A program made the position numbers and the translations under genes. Positions 8,945 through 17,547 of a stretch of DNA of 64,000 nt are shown piece after piece. Source of the stretch: Pleurocapsa sp. PCC 7327 (GTDB taxonomy: Bacteria; Cyanobacteriota; Cyanobacteriia; Cyanobacteriales; Microcystaceae); NCBI RefSeq assembly GCF_000317025.1, contig NC_019689.1, forward strand, positions 1,279,501-1,343,500, given 5' to 3'. The first letter of the stretch is position 1. The number at the start of each line of letters is the position of its first letter. Under the pieces are notes generated by a model. That model made no database searches, had not been told where the DNA came from, and saw only the letters and a program-made list of their open reading frames with translations.

Positions 8945-10282
8945 CTACTGTAGCGACGCATCAACCAACCAGCGAACCGTTTGTGGAAAGGCGATAACAA
9001 CAATCAGCACGATAACCTGCAAAATCATAAACGGAATCGCACTTTTGTGGATCTCAAGGGTACTGACTTCCTTAGGAGCAACGCTCTGCAAGTAAAACAA
9101 CGAGAAACCAACTGGCGGCGAGATAAAAGCTGTCTGTAAGTTAATGGCTATCACTACGCCAAACCAGACTAAATCGATTCCCAACGCCTGGGCAGCGGGT
9201 ACGAGTAGCGGTATGGCTATAAAACAAATTTCAATAAATTCCAAGAAAACACCCAGCAAGAAAATAACAAGATTGCTGACAATCATGAAAGCGATATAGC
9301 CGCCAGGTAGGTTGACTAGCAGGTCGGTGATAAAGGTTTTGCCGCCTAAGCTATCAAAAACCAAACTGAACAATGACGAGCCAAACAGAATCATAATCAC
9401 CAACGATGTGATGACGGCTGTGGCGTGGGCAGCATCTCGAATCAAATTCCAGTTCAATCGCCGATTCGCAGAGGCTAAGATACAAGCGCCTACCGCGCCT
9501 ACCGCCCCAGCTTCGGTGGGGGTTGCGATGCCAAAAAAGATACTACCAAGCACCGCTAAGATAAGCACGAGAGGAGTTACAACCGCTTTTATCGTGCGCC
9601 GAACCAGATCGGAACCGCTAATAGTGCGCGTTTCGAGCGGTAGGGCTGGGGCAAGCTTCGGCTTGAGAAAGGCTAAAACTAGCACGTACAGCGCATAGGA
9701 GCCAGACAGCATCAGTCCGGGAATCAAGGCTCCCAGAAATAAATCGCCGACCGAGATTCCGAGTTGATCGCTTAATACCACCAGCACCAAACTTGGTGGG
9801 ATCAATTGTGCTAGCGTTCCTGATGCAACGATCGCGCCTGCCGCCAATTGTTTATCATAGCCATAGCGGAGCATGACAGGCAGCGAGATCATCCCCATGA
9901 CAATCACCGTGGCCGCCACTACGCCAGTCGTAGCCGCCAGCACCGTACCGACGAGGATTACTGCCAGCGCCACTCCACCCCGCAGCGGTCCGAGTAGAAT
10001 GCCGATGGTTTCGAGTAACTCCTCAGCCAACCCCGACTTTTCTAATACCGCGCCCAAAAAAACGAAAAATGGGATCGCCAACAGGGTAAAGTTGGACATG
10101 GTACCAAACCAGACGTTAGGCAATAGCAAAAGTCGGTTGGGATCGACGGGAGCGCCAACCAGCCAACCAATTACTCCGAAGAGAATGCCAGTTCCGGCAA
10201 ACGAAAAGGCTACTGGATAACCGCTCATCAACATCAAAAAGAAGCCGACGAACATGGCAAGCGCCAACCATTCAAAGCCCAT
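8945..10282 (-). CDS. dctM: TRAP transporter large permease subunit (DctM family)
   Basis: 445 residues, the usual length of DctM, with about 12 hydrophobic segments. Family marks include [11 protein letters not shown] near residue 27, the [15 protein letters not shown] loop near 70-85, and [16 protein letters not shown] near 250. It forms the Na+-driven channel for organic acids or amino-acid-like substrates together with the small subunit encoded 25 bp upstream. In cyanobacteria a similar TRAP system handles glutamate or related acids, but substrate cannot be read here because the binding protein is not in the neighbourhood. ATG start. Confidence 0.93.
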   Translation of the reverse strand: MGFEWLALAMFVGFFLMLMSGYPVAFSFAGTGILFGVIGWLVGAPVDPNRLLLLPNVWFGTMSNFTLLAIPFFVFLGAVLEKSGLAEELLETIGILLGPLRGGVALAVILVGTVLAATTGVVAATVIVMGMISLPVMLRYGYDKQLAAGAIVASGTLAQLIPPSLVLVVLSDQLGISVGDLFLGALIPGLMLSGSYALYVLVLAFLKPKLAPALPLETRTISGSDLVRRTIKAVVTPLVLILAVLGSIFFGIATPTEAGAVGAVGACILASANRRLNWNLIRDAAHATAVITSLVIMILFGSSLFSLVFDSLGGKTFITDLLVNLPGGYIAFMIVSNLVIFLLGVFLEFIEICFIAIPLLVPAAQALGIDLVWFGVVIAINLQTAFISPPVGFSLFYLQSVAPKEVSTLEIHKSAIPFMILQVIVLIVVIAFPQTVRWLVDASLQ

Positions 10283-10307
10283 GATTATCTACGTCCAAAA
10301 AAGTGAT

Positions 10308-10904
10308 TTACTCGATCGGTAAGTTTTTCTCAGTCTCAGCTTCCACTACCTGAGCTACCTGCGCGTATCCCATCAAAATAGCAAAATACTTGATCGCTTG
10401 GGAAATACTTTGTAGCAGTAACAATAGGAAAGCAACCAGAATCATCGTTTTAATGGGCGCTCGCGGCAAGCCATCGGCATCGGAAGATACTTCCCAGGTT
10501 CCCCAAGTCCCGTCGGGCAATAGCCCCCACGATAATAAAATAGGGTTGAATGTCGCCCAAATTCCGATCGCGCAAAAGGGAATCAGAAAGAGAATCGTAC
10601 CGATAAAATCGACGAGCGATCGCTGTTTTTCGCTCCAATTTGCATAAAGGAAATCAACGCGAACGTTGGCTCCATGCTTGAGGATGTAAGCAAACCCCAG
10701 ACAAAAAATTATCGAAAATAAATACCATTGCAGCTCGATCAAAGCGTTGGATGACAGTTTTAACCCAATAAAGCGTCCGACGTAGCGGGCTACCACATTG
10801 TAGAATCCAACCGCAATGGTGAGAATGACGATCCAATTCAAAATCCCGCCAATTTTTTCGATCGCGCGATCTATAATGCTAGAAAGTCTCAGTAAGGCAT
10901 GCAA
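10308..10904 (-). CDS. dctQ: TRAP transporter small permease subunit (DctQ family)
   Basis: Four membrane helices typical of DctQ (about 30-50, 65-85, 105-130 and 165-185 of the long form), with FLGFAYILKHGANVRVDFLY-like features conserved in the family, and a short periplasmic loop. The open frame reaches 10931 with a TTG, but GGGAGG lies 9 nt before an in-frame TTG at 10904, which gives LHALLRLSSIIDRA as N-terminus; that start is preferred. A plain ATG in this stretch is out of frame. It is followed by dctM 25 bp later. No dctP gene precedes it; instead there is a repeat element. Confidence 0.88.
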   Translation of the reverse strand: MHALLRLSSIIDRAIEKIGGILNWIVILTIAVGFYNVVARYVGRFIGLKLSSNALIELQWYLFSIIFCLGFAYILKHGANVRVDFLYANWSEKQRSLVDFIGTILFLIPFCAIGIWATFNPILLSWGLLPDGTWGTWEVSSDADGLPRAPIKTMILVAFLLLLLQSISQAIKYFAILMGYAQVAQVVEAETEKNLPIE

Positions 10905-11037
10905 AACTTGATACCTCCCTTGAATCGGCAAGCTTTGAGGATCATCGTATCAAACAATTAGTCCTTTGTCCTTTGTCACTTGTCATTTGTATTTTGTATT
11001 GCGATCTTAAATCCGGTTGAACGATCGTAATACCCAG

Positions 11038-11213
11038 TAGTGCGACCATCTTGGTCGCGAGGAGAAATGATTGGCGAGCGGGAATGATTGGCGAGCGGGA
11101 ATGATTGGCGAGCGGGAATGATTGGCGAGCGGGAATGATTGGCGAGCGGGAATGATTGGCGAGCGGGAATGATTGGCGAGCGGGAATGATTGGCGAGCGG
11201 GACGCTCGCACTA
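11038..11213. repeat. Compound repeat: eight 17-bp tandem copies between inverted ends
   Basis: Eight copies of a 17-bp unit (TGATTGGCGAGCGGGAA) start at 11068, 11085, 11102, 11119, 11136, 11153, 11170 and 11187. The array is bounded by TAGTGCGA at 11038-11045 and its reverse complement TCGCACTA at 11206-11213. Each end also forms a small hairpin: GCGACC-ATCTT-GGTCGC at the left and GCGAGC-GGGAC-GCTCGC at the right. A related copy without the array is at 56232-56301. This looks like a small non-autonomous palindromic element whose inner arm has been amplified. Confidence 0.8.
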
Positions 11214-11307
11214 CATACTAATTAAACAGATTTGATATAACCAATGACACTTTCATCTCTCGTCAGTGAAAGCGAGAGATGAGTTAACAATCGCTAATTG
11301 CTAATCA

Positions 11308-13365
11308 CTAATCACTAACTCGCTGAATTTGCTCTAATAACTGTGCTTGACTTTGAGCAGGTTCAAGACAAGATAATCCCCGACAGATTATGCCAACAGC
11401 CTTCTCTGGTAAGTCAGACTCTATGCGATAAACGACGGTGGGGAAATACTGAGGAATCAATGTTTTCAACTGTTCTTCTTTCGTGCGAACGAGAGTTGCA
11501 TGGAGATACCAATCTAATGCTGCAAACAAGCTAGGACAAGCTTGAGGAGACTGTTGGAGAACGGCGCTAAAAGCTTGTAAGCCTTGTTCGGCGCGATCGA
11601 GATATTCTAGATTTTCAGTCAGTAGAGCTATACGAATTAAATTTGCGATCGCAACGCCATTAGCTGCCGGAGTTGCATTATCGATATAACTGCGGGAACG
11701 CACTAACAAATCCCCGCTATCGTCTGCCGCCGTGTTGAAATATCCTCCCATCTCCAGCGACCAGAAGAATTCATCAAACTCCTGCTGTACCTCAACCGCT
11801 TTTTCTAACCAAAAGGTCTCGGTTGGCGAAGCGGCTTGTAAATCCAAAAGCGCTTTGATAAAAAAGGCGTAATCTTCCGACTGTGCTAATACCGTCGCCT
11901 GTCCTTCGTAATTCAAGCGATGGAAGCGTCCCTCAATCCACTGATACTCTAGGATAAATTTAGCCGCACGGGTCGCTAATTCCCAATAGGACGGTTCGCC
12001 AAATACAGCATAAGCTCTTGCGAGTCCAGATATCGTTAAACTATTCCAGGCAGCAATCATCTTAGTATCGGTGACGGCGGGAATGCGACCTTTCCAATTC
12101 CCGGTTTTCGCTTCCTGATTATTTCTCGCTGGCACAAACGTTTCTATCTCAGTCGATTTTGCGCCGTAGCGCACCTCAAACAATTTATCTAAGATAGCTT
12201 CTAGACTGTCTGAGAGTTTACCTGACTCCTTGCGTTGCAGGACGTTACTGCCTTCAAAGTTTCCCTTTTCTGTAATGGTAAATGCGGCTTTTAATTCTTC
12301 TAATTCATCGGCCGTCAAGATTTTTTCGAGTTCGTCGTAACGCCAAACATAAAACGCACCTTCTTCTGGTTCTGACGCTTCAGTCGAGGTGAAGCTATCG
12401 GCATCTTGCGCTGCATAGAAATAGCCTTCCGGTGTTGTCATTTCCCGTTTCAACCATGCTACTGTACCCGCGATCGCTCTCTCGAAGGCAGGTTCTTTCA
12501 TCCCCGCACTCCAGAGATTGGACAAATACTCTAGAATTTGTCCGTTGTCGTAGAGCATCTTTTCAAAGTGCGGCACCGTCCAGGTCGAGTCTACCGTATA
12601 GCGATGAAATCCTCCGCCAACGTGGTCGTAAATTCCTCCTAATGCCAAGTCCTCTCCTCTGCGTGCGGATAATTGCCGTCCGTCGTAGCGAGATTCAAAC
12701 TGGAAGCGACTTCCCTGAAGTGCTAAACTCGCATAGGGAATCATGGGAAAGCTGGGACGACCGAAATCGCTGGCACCAATGCTGATGACTCCGGTATTGG
12801 TTTCGACTCCTCGATAGAGCAGTTCTTTGCTTAGGGAGTCGGATGTCGATATGGGTAGGATGGTTGACTGTTTGAGACCTCCTAGAATTTCCTGTTTAAG
12901 AGCATCGAGTTTTTCTTTTTCTACGTCATAAAAGCGGCGAATTGATTGCAGGACTTGCAAAAAGCCAGGACGACCGTAGCGAGGTTCTAGAGGAAAGTAG
13001 GTTCCGCCGTAGAAGGGGACTAAATCTCCAGGTATGAGAAAGATGTTGAGGGGCCAGCCACCTTGCCCCGTCATCATCTGTAACGCCTGCATGTAAATGC
13101 TATCGATGTCGGGACGTTCTTCTCGGTCTACTTTGATGGGGAGGAAATTGGCGTTCATATATTCTGCGATCGCGCTATCCGAGAAGGCTTCCCTTTCCAT
13201 TACCGTACACCAGTGACAGCTAGAGTAACCAATTGAGAGAAATATCGGTTTATCTTGCGCCTTGGCGGTTTCCAAGGCTTCTTCGCACCAAGGCCACCAG
13301 TCGATAGGATTGTCGGCGTGTTTGCGGAGGTAGAGGCTTTGAGCGGATGCAAGACGGTTAGACAT
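11308..13365 (-). CDS. DUF255 thioredoxin-fold protein (YyaL/SSP411 family)
   Basis: 685 residues, full family length. The N-terminal thioredoxin-like domain (1-170) has NPIDWWPW, the active-site pair SSCHWCTVME with C50 and C53, the DREERPDID motif and GGWPLNIFL. The rest is an (alpha/alpha)6 barrel with the family motifs GGIYDHVGGGFHRY, TVPHFEKMLYDN and DADS. Members are linked to redox or sugar-epimerase-like chemistry, but a substrate is not established. Stand-alone gene on the minus strand; ATG start. Confidence 0.93.
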   Translation of the reverse strand: MSNRLASAQSLYLRKHADNPIDWWPWCEEALETAKAQDKPIFLSIGYSSCHWCTVMEREAFSDSAIAEYMNANFLPIKVDREERPDIDSIYMQALQMMTGQGGWPLNIFLIPGDLVPFYGGTYFPLEPRYGRPGFLQVLQSIRRFYDVEKEKLDALKQEILGGLKQSTILPISTSDSLSKELLYRGVETNTGVISIGASDFGRPSFPMIPYASLALQGSRFQFESRYDGRQLSARRGEDLALGGIYDHVGGGFHRYTVDSTWTVPHFEKMLYDNGQILEYLSNLWSAGMKEPAFERAIAGTVAWLKREMTTPEGYFYAAQDADSFTSTEASEPEEGAFYVWRYDELEKILTADELEELKAAFTITEKGNFEGSNVLQRKESGKLSDSLEAILDKLFEVRYGAKSTEIETFVPARNNQEAKTGNWKGRIPAVTDTKMIAAWNSLTISGLARAYAVFGEPSYWELATRAAKFILEYQWIEGRFHRLNYEGQATVLAQSEDYAFFIKALLDLQAASPTETFWLEKAVEVQQEFDEFFWSLEMGGYFNTAADDSGDLLVRSRSYIDNATPAANGVAIANLIRIALLTENLEYLDRAEQGLQAFSAVLQQSPQACPSLFAALDWYLHATLVRTKEEQLKTLIPQYFPTVVYRIESDLPEKAVGIICRGLSCLEPAQSQAQLLEQIQRVSD

Positions 13366-13576
13366 GGTAACTGAGAATCGTCACTCTTTCTGTCAGTCTA
13401 ACGTGGGAGAAGAGCGTAGGGAGGGGAATTTTTCTGGGCGATCGCATCTTTAAAATCCTACTTTTTTCATCTAGTCATGTCTGATGTTATTAATTGTTAG
13501 CCTTTTGAGTCTAAAATTAATCTATGTCGAAAATCTAGATTGCATTTTATCAAGCTTTGATTCTCGATTTTTTAGC

Positions 13577-15214
13577 ATGAAACAATCTTTTTTTATTAAA
13601 AAATATCATATTTCCATCTTTTTTGTAAGTTTATTTTTTCTAATTTCTTGTCAAAGAAACCCAGAAAGCCAACGTCTTCAACCATTGGCTCAAAATCCTT
13701 ACATTCAAGCTTACTTTAACCACAATCAAGCCAAAGGAGCCAACTATACCGATCCCTATCGCAACATTACTCGCCCTGGAGATAATTTAGAACAAATTAT
13801 TATTGATGGGATTAACTCAGCGAACTCTAGTATTGATGTTGCCGTGCAAGAATTTCGCTTGCCGAAAATCGCTCAAGCACTGGCAGAACGATATCAAGCA
13901 GGAGTTAAAGTTAGAGTAATTTTAGAGAACATTTATAATCGTCCATTCAGCGAACTGACAGAAACAGAGATTAATCAACTTACCAAAAGAGAGCGCGATC
14001 GCTATAATGAATTTTTGGCTTTTACCGATAAAAATAAAGACGGAAAACTCAGTTCTCAGGAAGTTAATGAAGGCGATGCATTAATTATTATGCGCAATGC
14101 TAGTATTCCTATTATTGACGATACAGCAGATGGATCCGCTGGTAGCGGTTTAATGCACCACAAATTTACTATTATTGACGGTAATACTGTATTAGTAGGC
14201 TCAGCTAACTATACTATTAGCGATATTCATGGAGATTTTAGCTATCCAGAAACTAGGGGAAATGCTAATAATTTGCTAAAAATTAATAATCCTCAATTGG
14301 CACAAATTTTTACTGAAGAATTTAACCTGATGTGGGGGGATGGTCCTGGAAATCGATTAGATAGTAAATTCGGCATCAAAAAATCCATTCGAGAGTCAAA
14401 AAAAATTGCGATCGGTGACAGCAGGATTACAGTACACTTTTCTCCTGATTCATTAATGGTTCCTTGGAACTATACCAGTAATGGGTTAATTGGTAGCACG
14501 CTGAGAAAAGCTACTAATTCAATCGAATTAGCTTTATTTGTTTTTAGCGAACAAAAGTTAGCTGATATTCTTGAGACTTTACATCATCAAGACGTGAAAA
14601 TAAAAGCATTGATCGAACCAGAATTTGCTTTTCGCAACTATAGTGAAAGTTTAGATATGCTGGGCGTTGCTTTGAGCGAAAAATGTCAATATGAAGAAAA
14701 TAATCGTCCTTGGCGAGTTCCCCTCGCTACGGTAGGCATTCCTCAAATGCCTCAAGGCGATAAGCTCCATCACAAATTTGGTATTGTAGATAGAGATATT
14801 GTTATTACAGGATCTCACAATTGGTCGGCAGCCGCTAACTATTATAATGACGAGACTTTATTAGTTGTTGAAAGTTCTCAGGTTGCAGCTCATTTTATTA
14901 GAGAGTTTGAGCAGTTGTATAGTAAGGCAATTTTAGGAGTTCCCGCAACACTCCAACAAAAAATTAAAGCAGAAGCAAACAAATGTTCTTCAGCAAAAAC
15001 CATTTTCTCTCCATCGAATACCAATGGATTAATAAATATAAATATTGCCAGCCCAGAAGAATTAGAAACACTACCAGGAATTGGAGCTAAATTAGCGCAA
15101 CGTATTGTTGAAGCTCGTCAACAGCAACCATTTACTTCTCTAGAAGATTTAAAGAGAGTCTCAGGCATTAGTTCGAGTAAACTTAAAAAAATAGAAGGTA
15201 GAGTTACTTGGTAA
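13577..15214 (+). CDS. Phospholipase D-like nuclease lipoprotein with EF-hand loop and ComEA-type HhH tail
   Basis: 545 residues from the ATG at 13577. That start is chosen over an upstream one at 13484 because MKQSFFIKKYHIS plus a hydrophobic run ending LISC is a clean lipoprotein signal. Two HxK(x4)D motifs, H194-K196-D201 (HHKFTIID, then GSANYT) and H398-K400-D405 (HHKFGIVD, then GSHNWS), form the PLD active site. Residues 151-162 (DKNKDGKLSSQE) are a near-perfect EF-hand calcium loop inside the first PLD repeat. Residues about 484-545 (NIASPEELETLPGIG, QPFTSLEDLKRVSGI) are a helix-hairpin-helix DNA-binding unit. Together this predicts a membrane-anchored, extracytoplasmic, calcium-responsive DNA nuclease. 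Phospholipid cleavage is the alternative. Confidence 0.88.
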   Translation: MKQSFFIKKYHISIFFVSLFFLISCQRNPESQRLQPLAQNPYIQAYFNHNQAKGANYTDPYRNITRPGDNLEQIIIDGINSANSSIDVAVQEFRLPKIAQALAERYQAGVKVRVILENIYNRPFSELTETEINQLTKRERDRYNEFLAFTDKNKDGKLSSQEVNEGDALIIMRNASIPIIDDTADGSAGSGLMHHKFTIIDGNTVLVGSANYTISDIHGDFSYPETRGNANNLLKINNPQLAQIFTEEFNLMWGDGPGNRLDSKFGIKKSIRESKKIAIGDSRITVHFSPDSLMVPWNYTSNGLIGSTLRKATNSIELALFVFSEQKLADILETLHHQDVKIKALIEPEFAFRNYSESLDMLGVALSEKCQYEENNRPWRVPLATVGIPQMPQGDKLHHKFGIVDRDIVITGSHNWSAAANYYNDETLLVVESSQVAAHFIREFEQLYSKAILGVPATLQQKIKAEANKCSSAKTIFSPSNTNGLININIASPEELETLPGIGAKLAQRIVEARQQQPFTSLEDLKRVSGISSSKLKKIEGRVTW

Positions 15215-15287
15215 AATACTCCTTTAGAGCGATTGAATGGTTTTTAAAAGATAGCTAAAAATAGAATTAGATCGGGGTAATTTTAAA

Positions 15288-16844
15288 ATGGATATCGCTC
15301 GCTTATTTCTTTGGATAATTTGCGCTTCTTGCCTTATCTTCCTCATTCGCGCTGTTAGCGTTTCTTTTAGGAATAATCGTGGCTGGATTGTTGTTAGCAG
15401 TATAATTTTAGCGATCGCGCTCTTAATTTCGTCCTTCAATTCTAATTTAGCTGCTTTGATTGGCGGCATTCTATGGATAATTTTTTTATTGATTCCCAGT
15501 ATTGGCTTTTCCCAGGTTAATCAATTGACTCATCAGCATCGCTACAGAGAAGCGCGTCAACTTGCTTCTTATTTGCGATGGTTGCATCCTGCCGATGGCT
15601 GGCAAGAGCGACCTAAGTTATTATTAGCATTGGAATTGGCTCAGCGAGGCGATCTTTGCGAAGTGATAACAATACTTAATAACTATCACAAAAACAATCC
15701 TAGCTCGATCCGCCATACTCAAGCTTTAATTTACTGGATGAAATCTGATTGGAAAAATTGTTTATTGTGGTTTCAGCAACAAATTCCCAAAAAAGTTTTA
15801 CTAAATGAACCCAATCTTTTAATCTACTACCTAAGAACTTTAGGAGAAACGGGAGATTTAAATAGTCTGCTCAAATCTATAAAATTGTATAGAAAAAGCT
15901 TAGAAAAACTAGGTAGCGTACAGCGCGATTGCATTCGTATGTTTGCATTAGCATTTTGTGGACAAGTGACGCAAGTAAAGCAATTATTTAATGGGCCTTT
16001 AAATGGGGATTCAGAAAATATTAAAATATTTTGGCTAGCGACAGCACAGATGGTTGCTGGAAAAACAGAAGTTGCTCGCGAACAATTGTTGAGTCTTCGC
16101 ATGAGTAATGATTTTATTCTAAGCAACGCAGTGGAATGGCGATTGGGTCATTCCCTTGCAGAACCAACACAAGTATTAGATTCTATTTCTAGAGACATAA
16201 TCCATCAAATTGCTACGGAGATTGAACAGGAATCGAAATATAAACATATGACTAACTTTAGTTATAAAAAACTTTATATAACTTATGGATTAATTGCAAT
16301 AAACTTTATCTTTTTTATGCTTGCAAACATTTTAGGAAGTAGCGAAAATGCAGAGACGTTAGATTATCTCGGCGCTTTAATTCCTGAAAAAGTATGGTTG
16401 GGAGAATGGTGGCGGTTGTTAAGTGCCAACTTTTTACATTTTGGTTGGCTACACCTAGCGATTAATATGCTAGGGCTTTATTTTTTAGGTCGATTTGTGG
16501 AAGTTTCTATAGACTACAGTCGATATCTAGCCGTTTATTTGATTAGTGGCGTTGTTTCGATGTTAGCTTTTTCTATCTTAACTATACAATTTGGAGACAA
16601 AGAACAACTTTTAGTCGGTGCATCGTCAGCAATTATGGGATTGGTTGGAGTTATTGTGGCAATGTTTCTACGAGATTGGTGGAAGGAAAAGTCTCGAATT
16701 GCTTCCAAGCGTCTATCTTTTGTTCTTTTAGTTGTTGCCATCCAGTTTTTATTTGATTTTACAACTCCAGAAATAAGCTTTTTAAGTCATATTTTAGGAT
16801 TAGTTACAGGCTTCACTGTCGGTTCTATTTTCTTAATTAAGTAA
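15288..16844 (+). CDS. Rhomboid family intramembrane serine protease with long N-terminal TPR-like region
   Basis: 518 residues. The N-terminus has two membrane helices (1-60) and then about 240 residues of helical repeats (YREARQLASYL, AQRGDLCEVI, GKTEVAREQLL) resembling TPR units. The rhomboid core starts near 325. It has WWRLLSANFLHFGWLHLAINM (shortened here), the nucleophile motif GASSAIMG with S446, and the histidine in SHILGLVTG, H501. The Ser-His dyad is intact, so proteolysis within membranes is expected. The gene starts 73 bp after the PLD-like nuclease on the same strand. The repeat region could recruit substrates. ATG start. Confidence 0.88.
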   Translation: MDIARLFLWIICASCLIFLIRAVSVSFRNNRGWIVVSSIILAIALLISSFNSNLAALIGGILWIIFLLIPSIGFSQVNQLTHQHRYREARQLASYLRWLHPADGWQERPKLLLALELAQRGDLCEVITILNNYHKNNPSSIRHTQALIYWMKSDWKNCLLWFQQQIPKKVLLNEPNLLIYYLRTLGETGDLNSLLKSIKLYRKSLEKLGSVQRDCIRMFALAFCGQVTQVKQLFNGPLNGDSENIKIFWLATAQMVAGKTEVAREQLLSLRMSNDFILSNAVEWRLGHSLAEPTQVLDSISRDIIHQIATEIEQESKYKHMTNFSYKKLYITYGLIAINFIFFMLANILGSSENAETLDYLGALIPEKVWLGEWWRLLSANFLHFGWLHLAINMLGLYFLGRFVEVSIDYSRYLAVYLISGVVSMLAFSILTIQFGDKEQLLVGASSAIMGLVGVIVAMFLRDWWKEKSRIASKRLSFVLLVVAIQFLFDFTTPEISFLSHILGLVTGFTVGSIFLIK

Positions 16845-16910
16845 TTTATAAACTGGATTCGATATGAGATAATAGTCTATAGACTTATTTAGAAAATTGA
16901 GTTCGAGCAA

Positions 16911-17492
16911 GTGATCAAGAACGATATTTGGATTGCCAAAATGGCACAACAAGGAATGATAACTCCTTTTGAGCCTAAATTAATTCGTCGCTTTGAGAAT
17001 TTACCAGTTATTTCTTATGGGTTGAGTAGCTATGGCTATGACATTAGACTCTCTCCCTCAGAGTTTCGGATTTTTAGACATATTCCCGGTACGGTTGTCG
17101 ATCCAAAAAACTTTAATCCTGATAATTTAGAACCGACAAAGCTTCATACCGATGCTAACGGGAGCTACTTTATTTTACCTGCTCACTCCTATGGACTTGG
17201 AGTTGCATTAGAAAGATTAGATATTCCTGAAAATATTACAGTTCTTTGTATTGGGAAATCATCTTATGCTCGCGTCGGGTTAATTGCTAATCTCACGCCT
17301 GCTGAGGCAGGTTGGAGAGGACATTTAACTTTAGAATTTTCTAATTCTTCTAGTGCTGATTGCCGCATTTATGCCAATGAAGGGGTCGTGCAATTGATTT
17401 TCTTTGAGGGAGAACCTTGTTCTGTTAGTTACGAAACTCGTCAAGGTAAATATCAAGACCAACCCGAACAAGTTATATTTTCAAGGGTTTAA
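16911..17492 (+). CDS. dcd: dCTP deaminase
   Basis: 193 residues from a GTG. The enzyme converts dCTP to dUTP, feeding dTMP synthesis. Family marks include the N-terminal IRRFENLPVISYGLSSYGYD, the LPAHSYGLGVALERLDIP strand, the conserved GKSSYARVGL (with the catalytic and nucleotide-binding Ser and Arg), the TPAEAGWRGHLTLEFSN motif with the catalytic glutamate, and the C-terminal YETRQGKYQDQ. It converges with the thymidylate synthase-like gene only 55 bp away, a functionally sensible pair. Confidence 0.95.
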   Translation: MIKNDIWIAKMAQQGMITPFEPKLIRRFENLPVISYGLSSYGYDIRLSPSEFRIFRHIPGTVVDPKNFNPDNLEPTKLHTDANGSYFILPAHSYGLGVALERLDIPENITVLCIGKSSYARVGLIANLTPAEAGWRGHLTLEFSNSSSADCRIYANEGVVQLIFFEGEPCSVSYETRQGKYQDQPEQVIFSRV

Positions 17493-17547
17493 CTTTTGAT
17501 TTGCATTCGTAGTCGATCGCTATAAAGAATTAACAAATAATTTACTA

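Noticed and set aside
10942-11211. 89-residue open frame with repeated RSPIIPARQSF units
   Set aside because: It is only a translation of the 17-bp tandem repeat and has no start site or family support.
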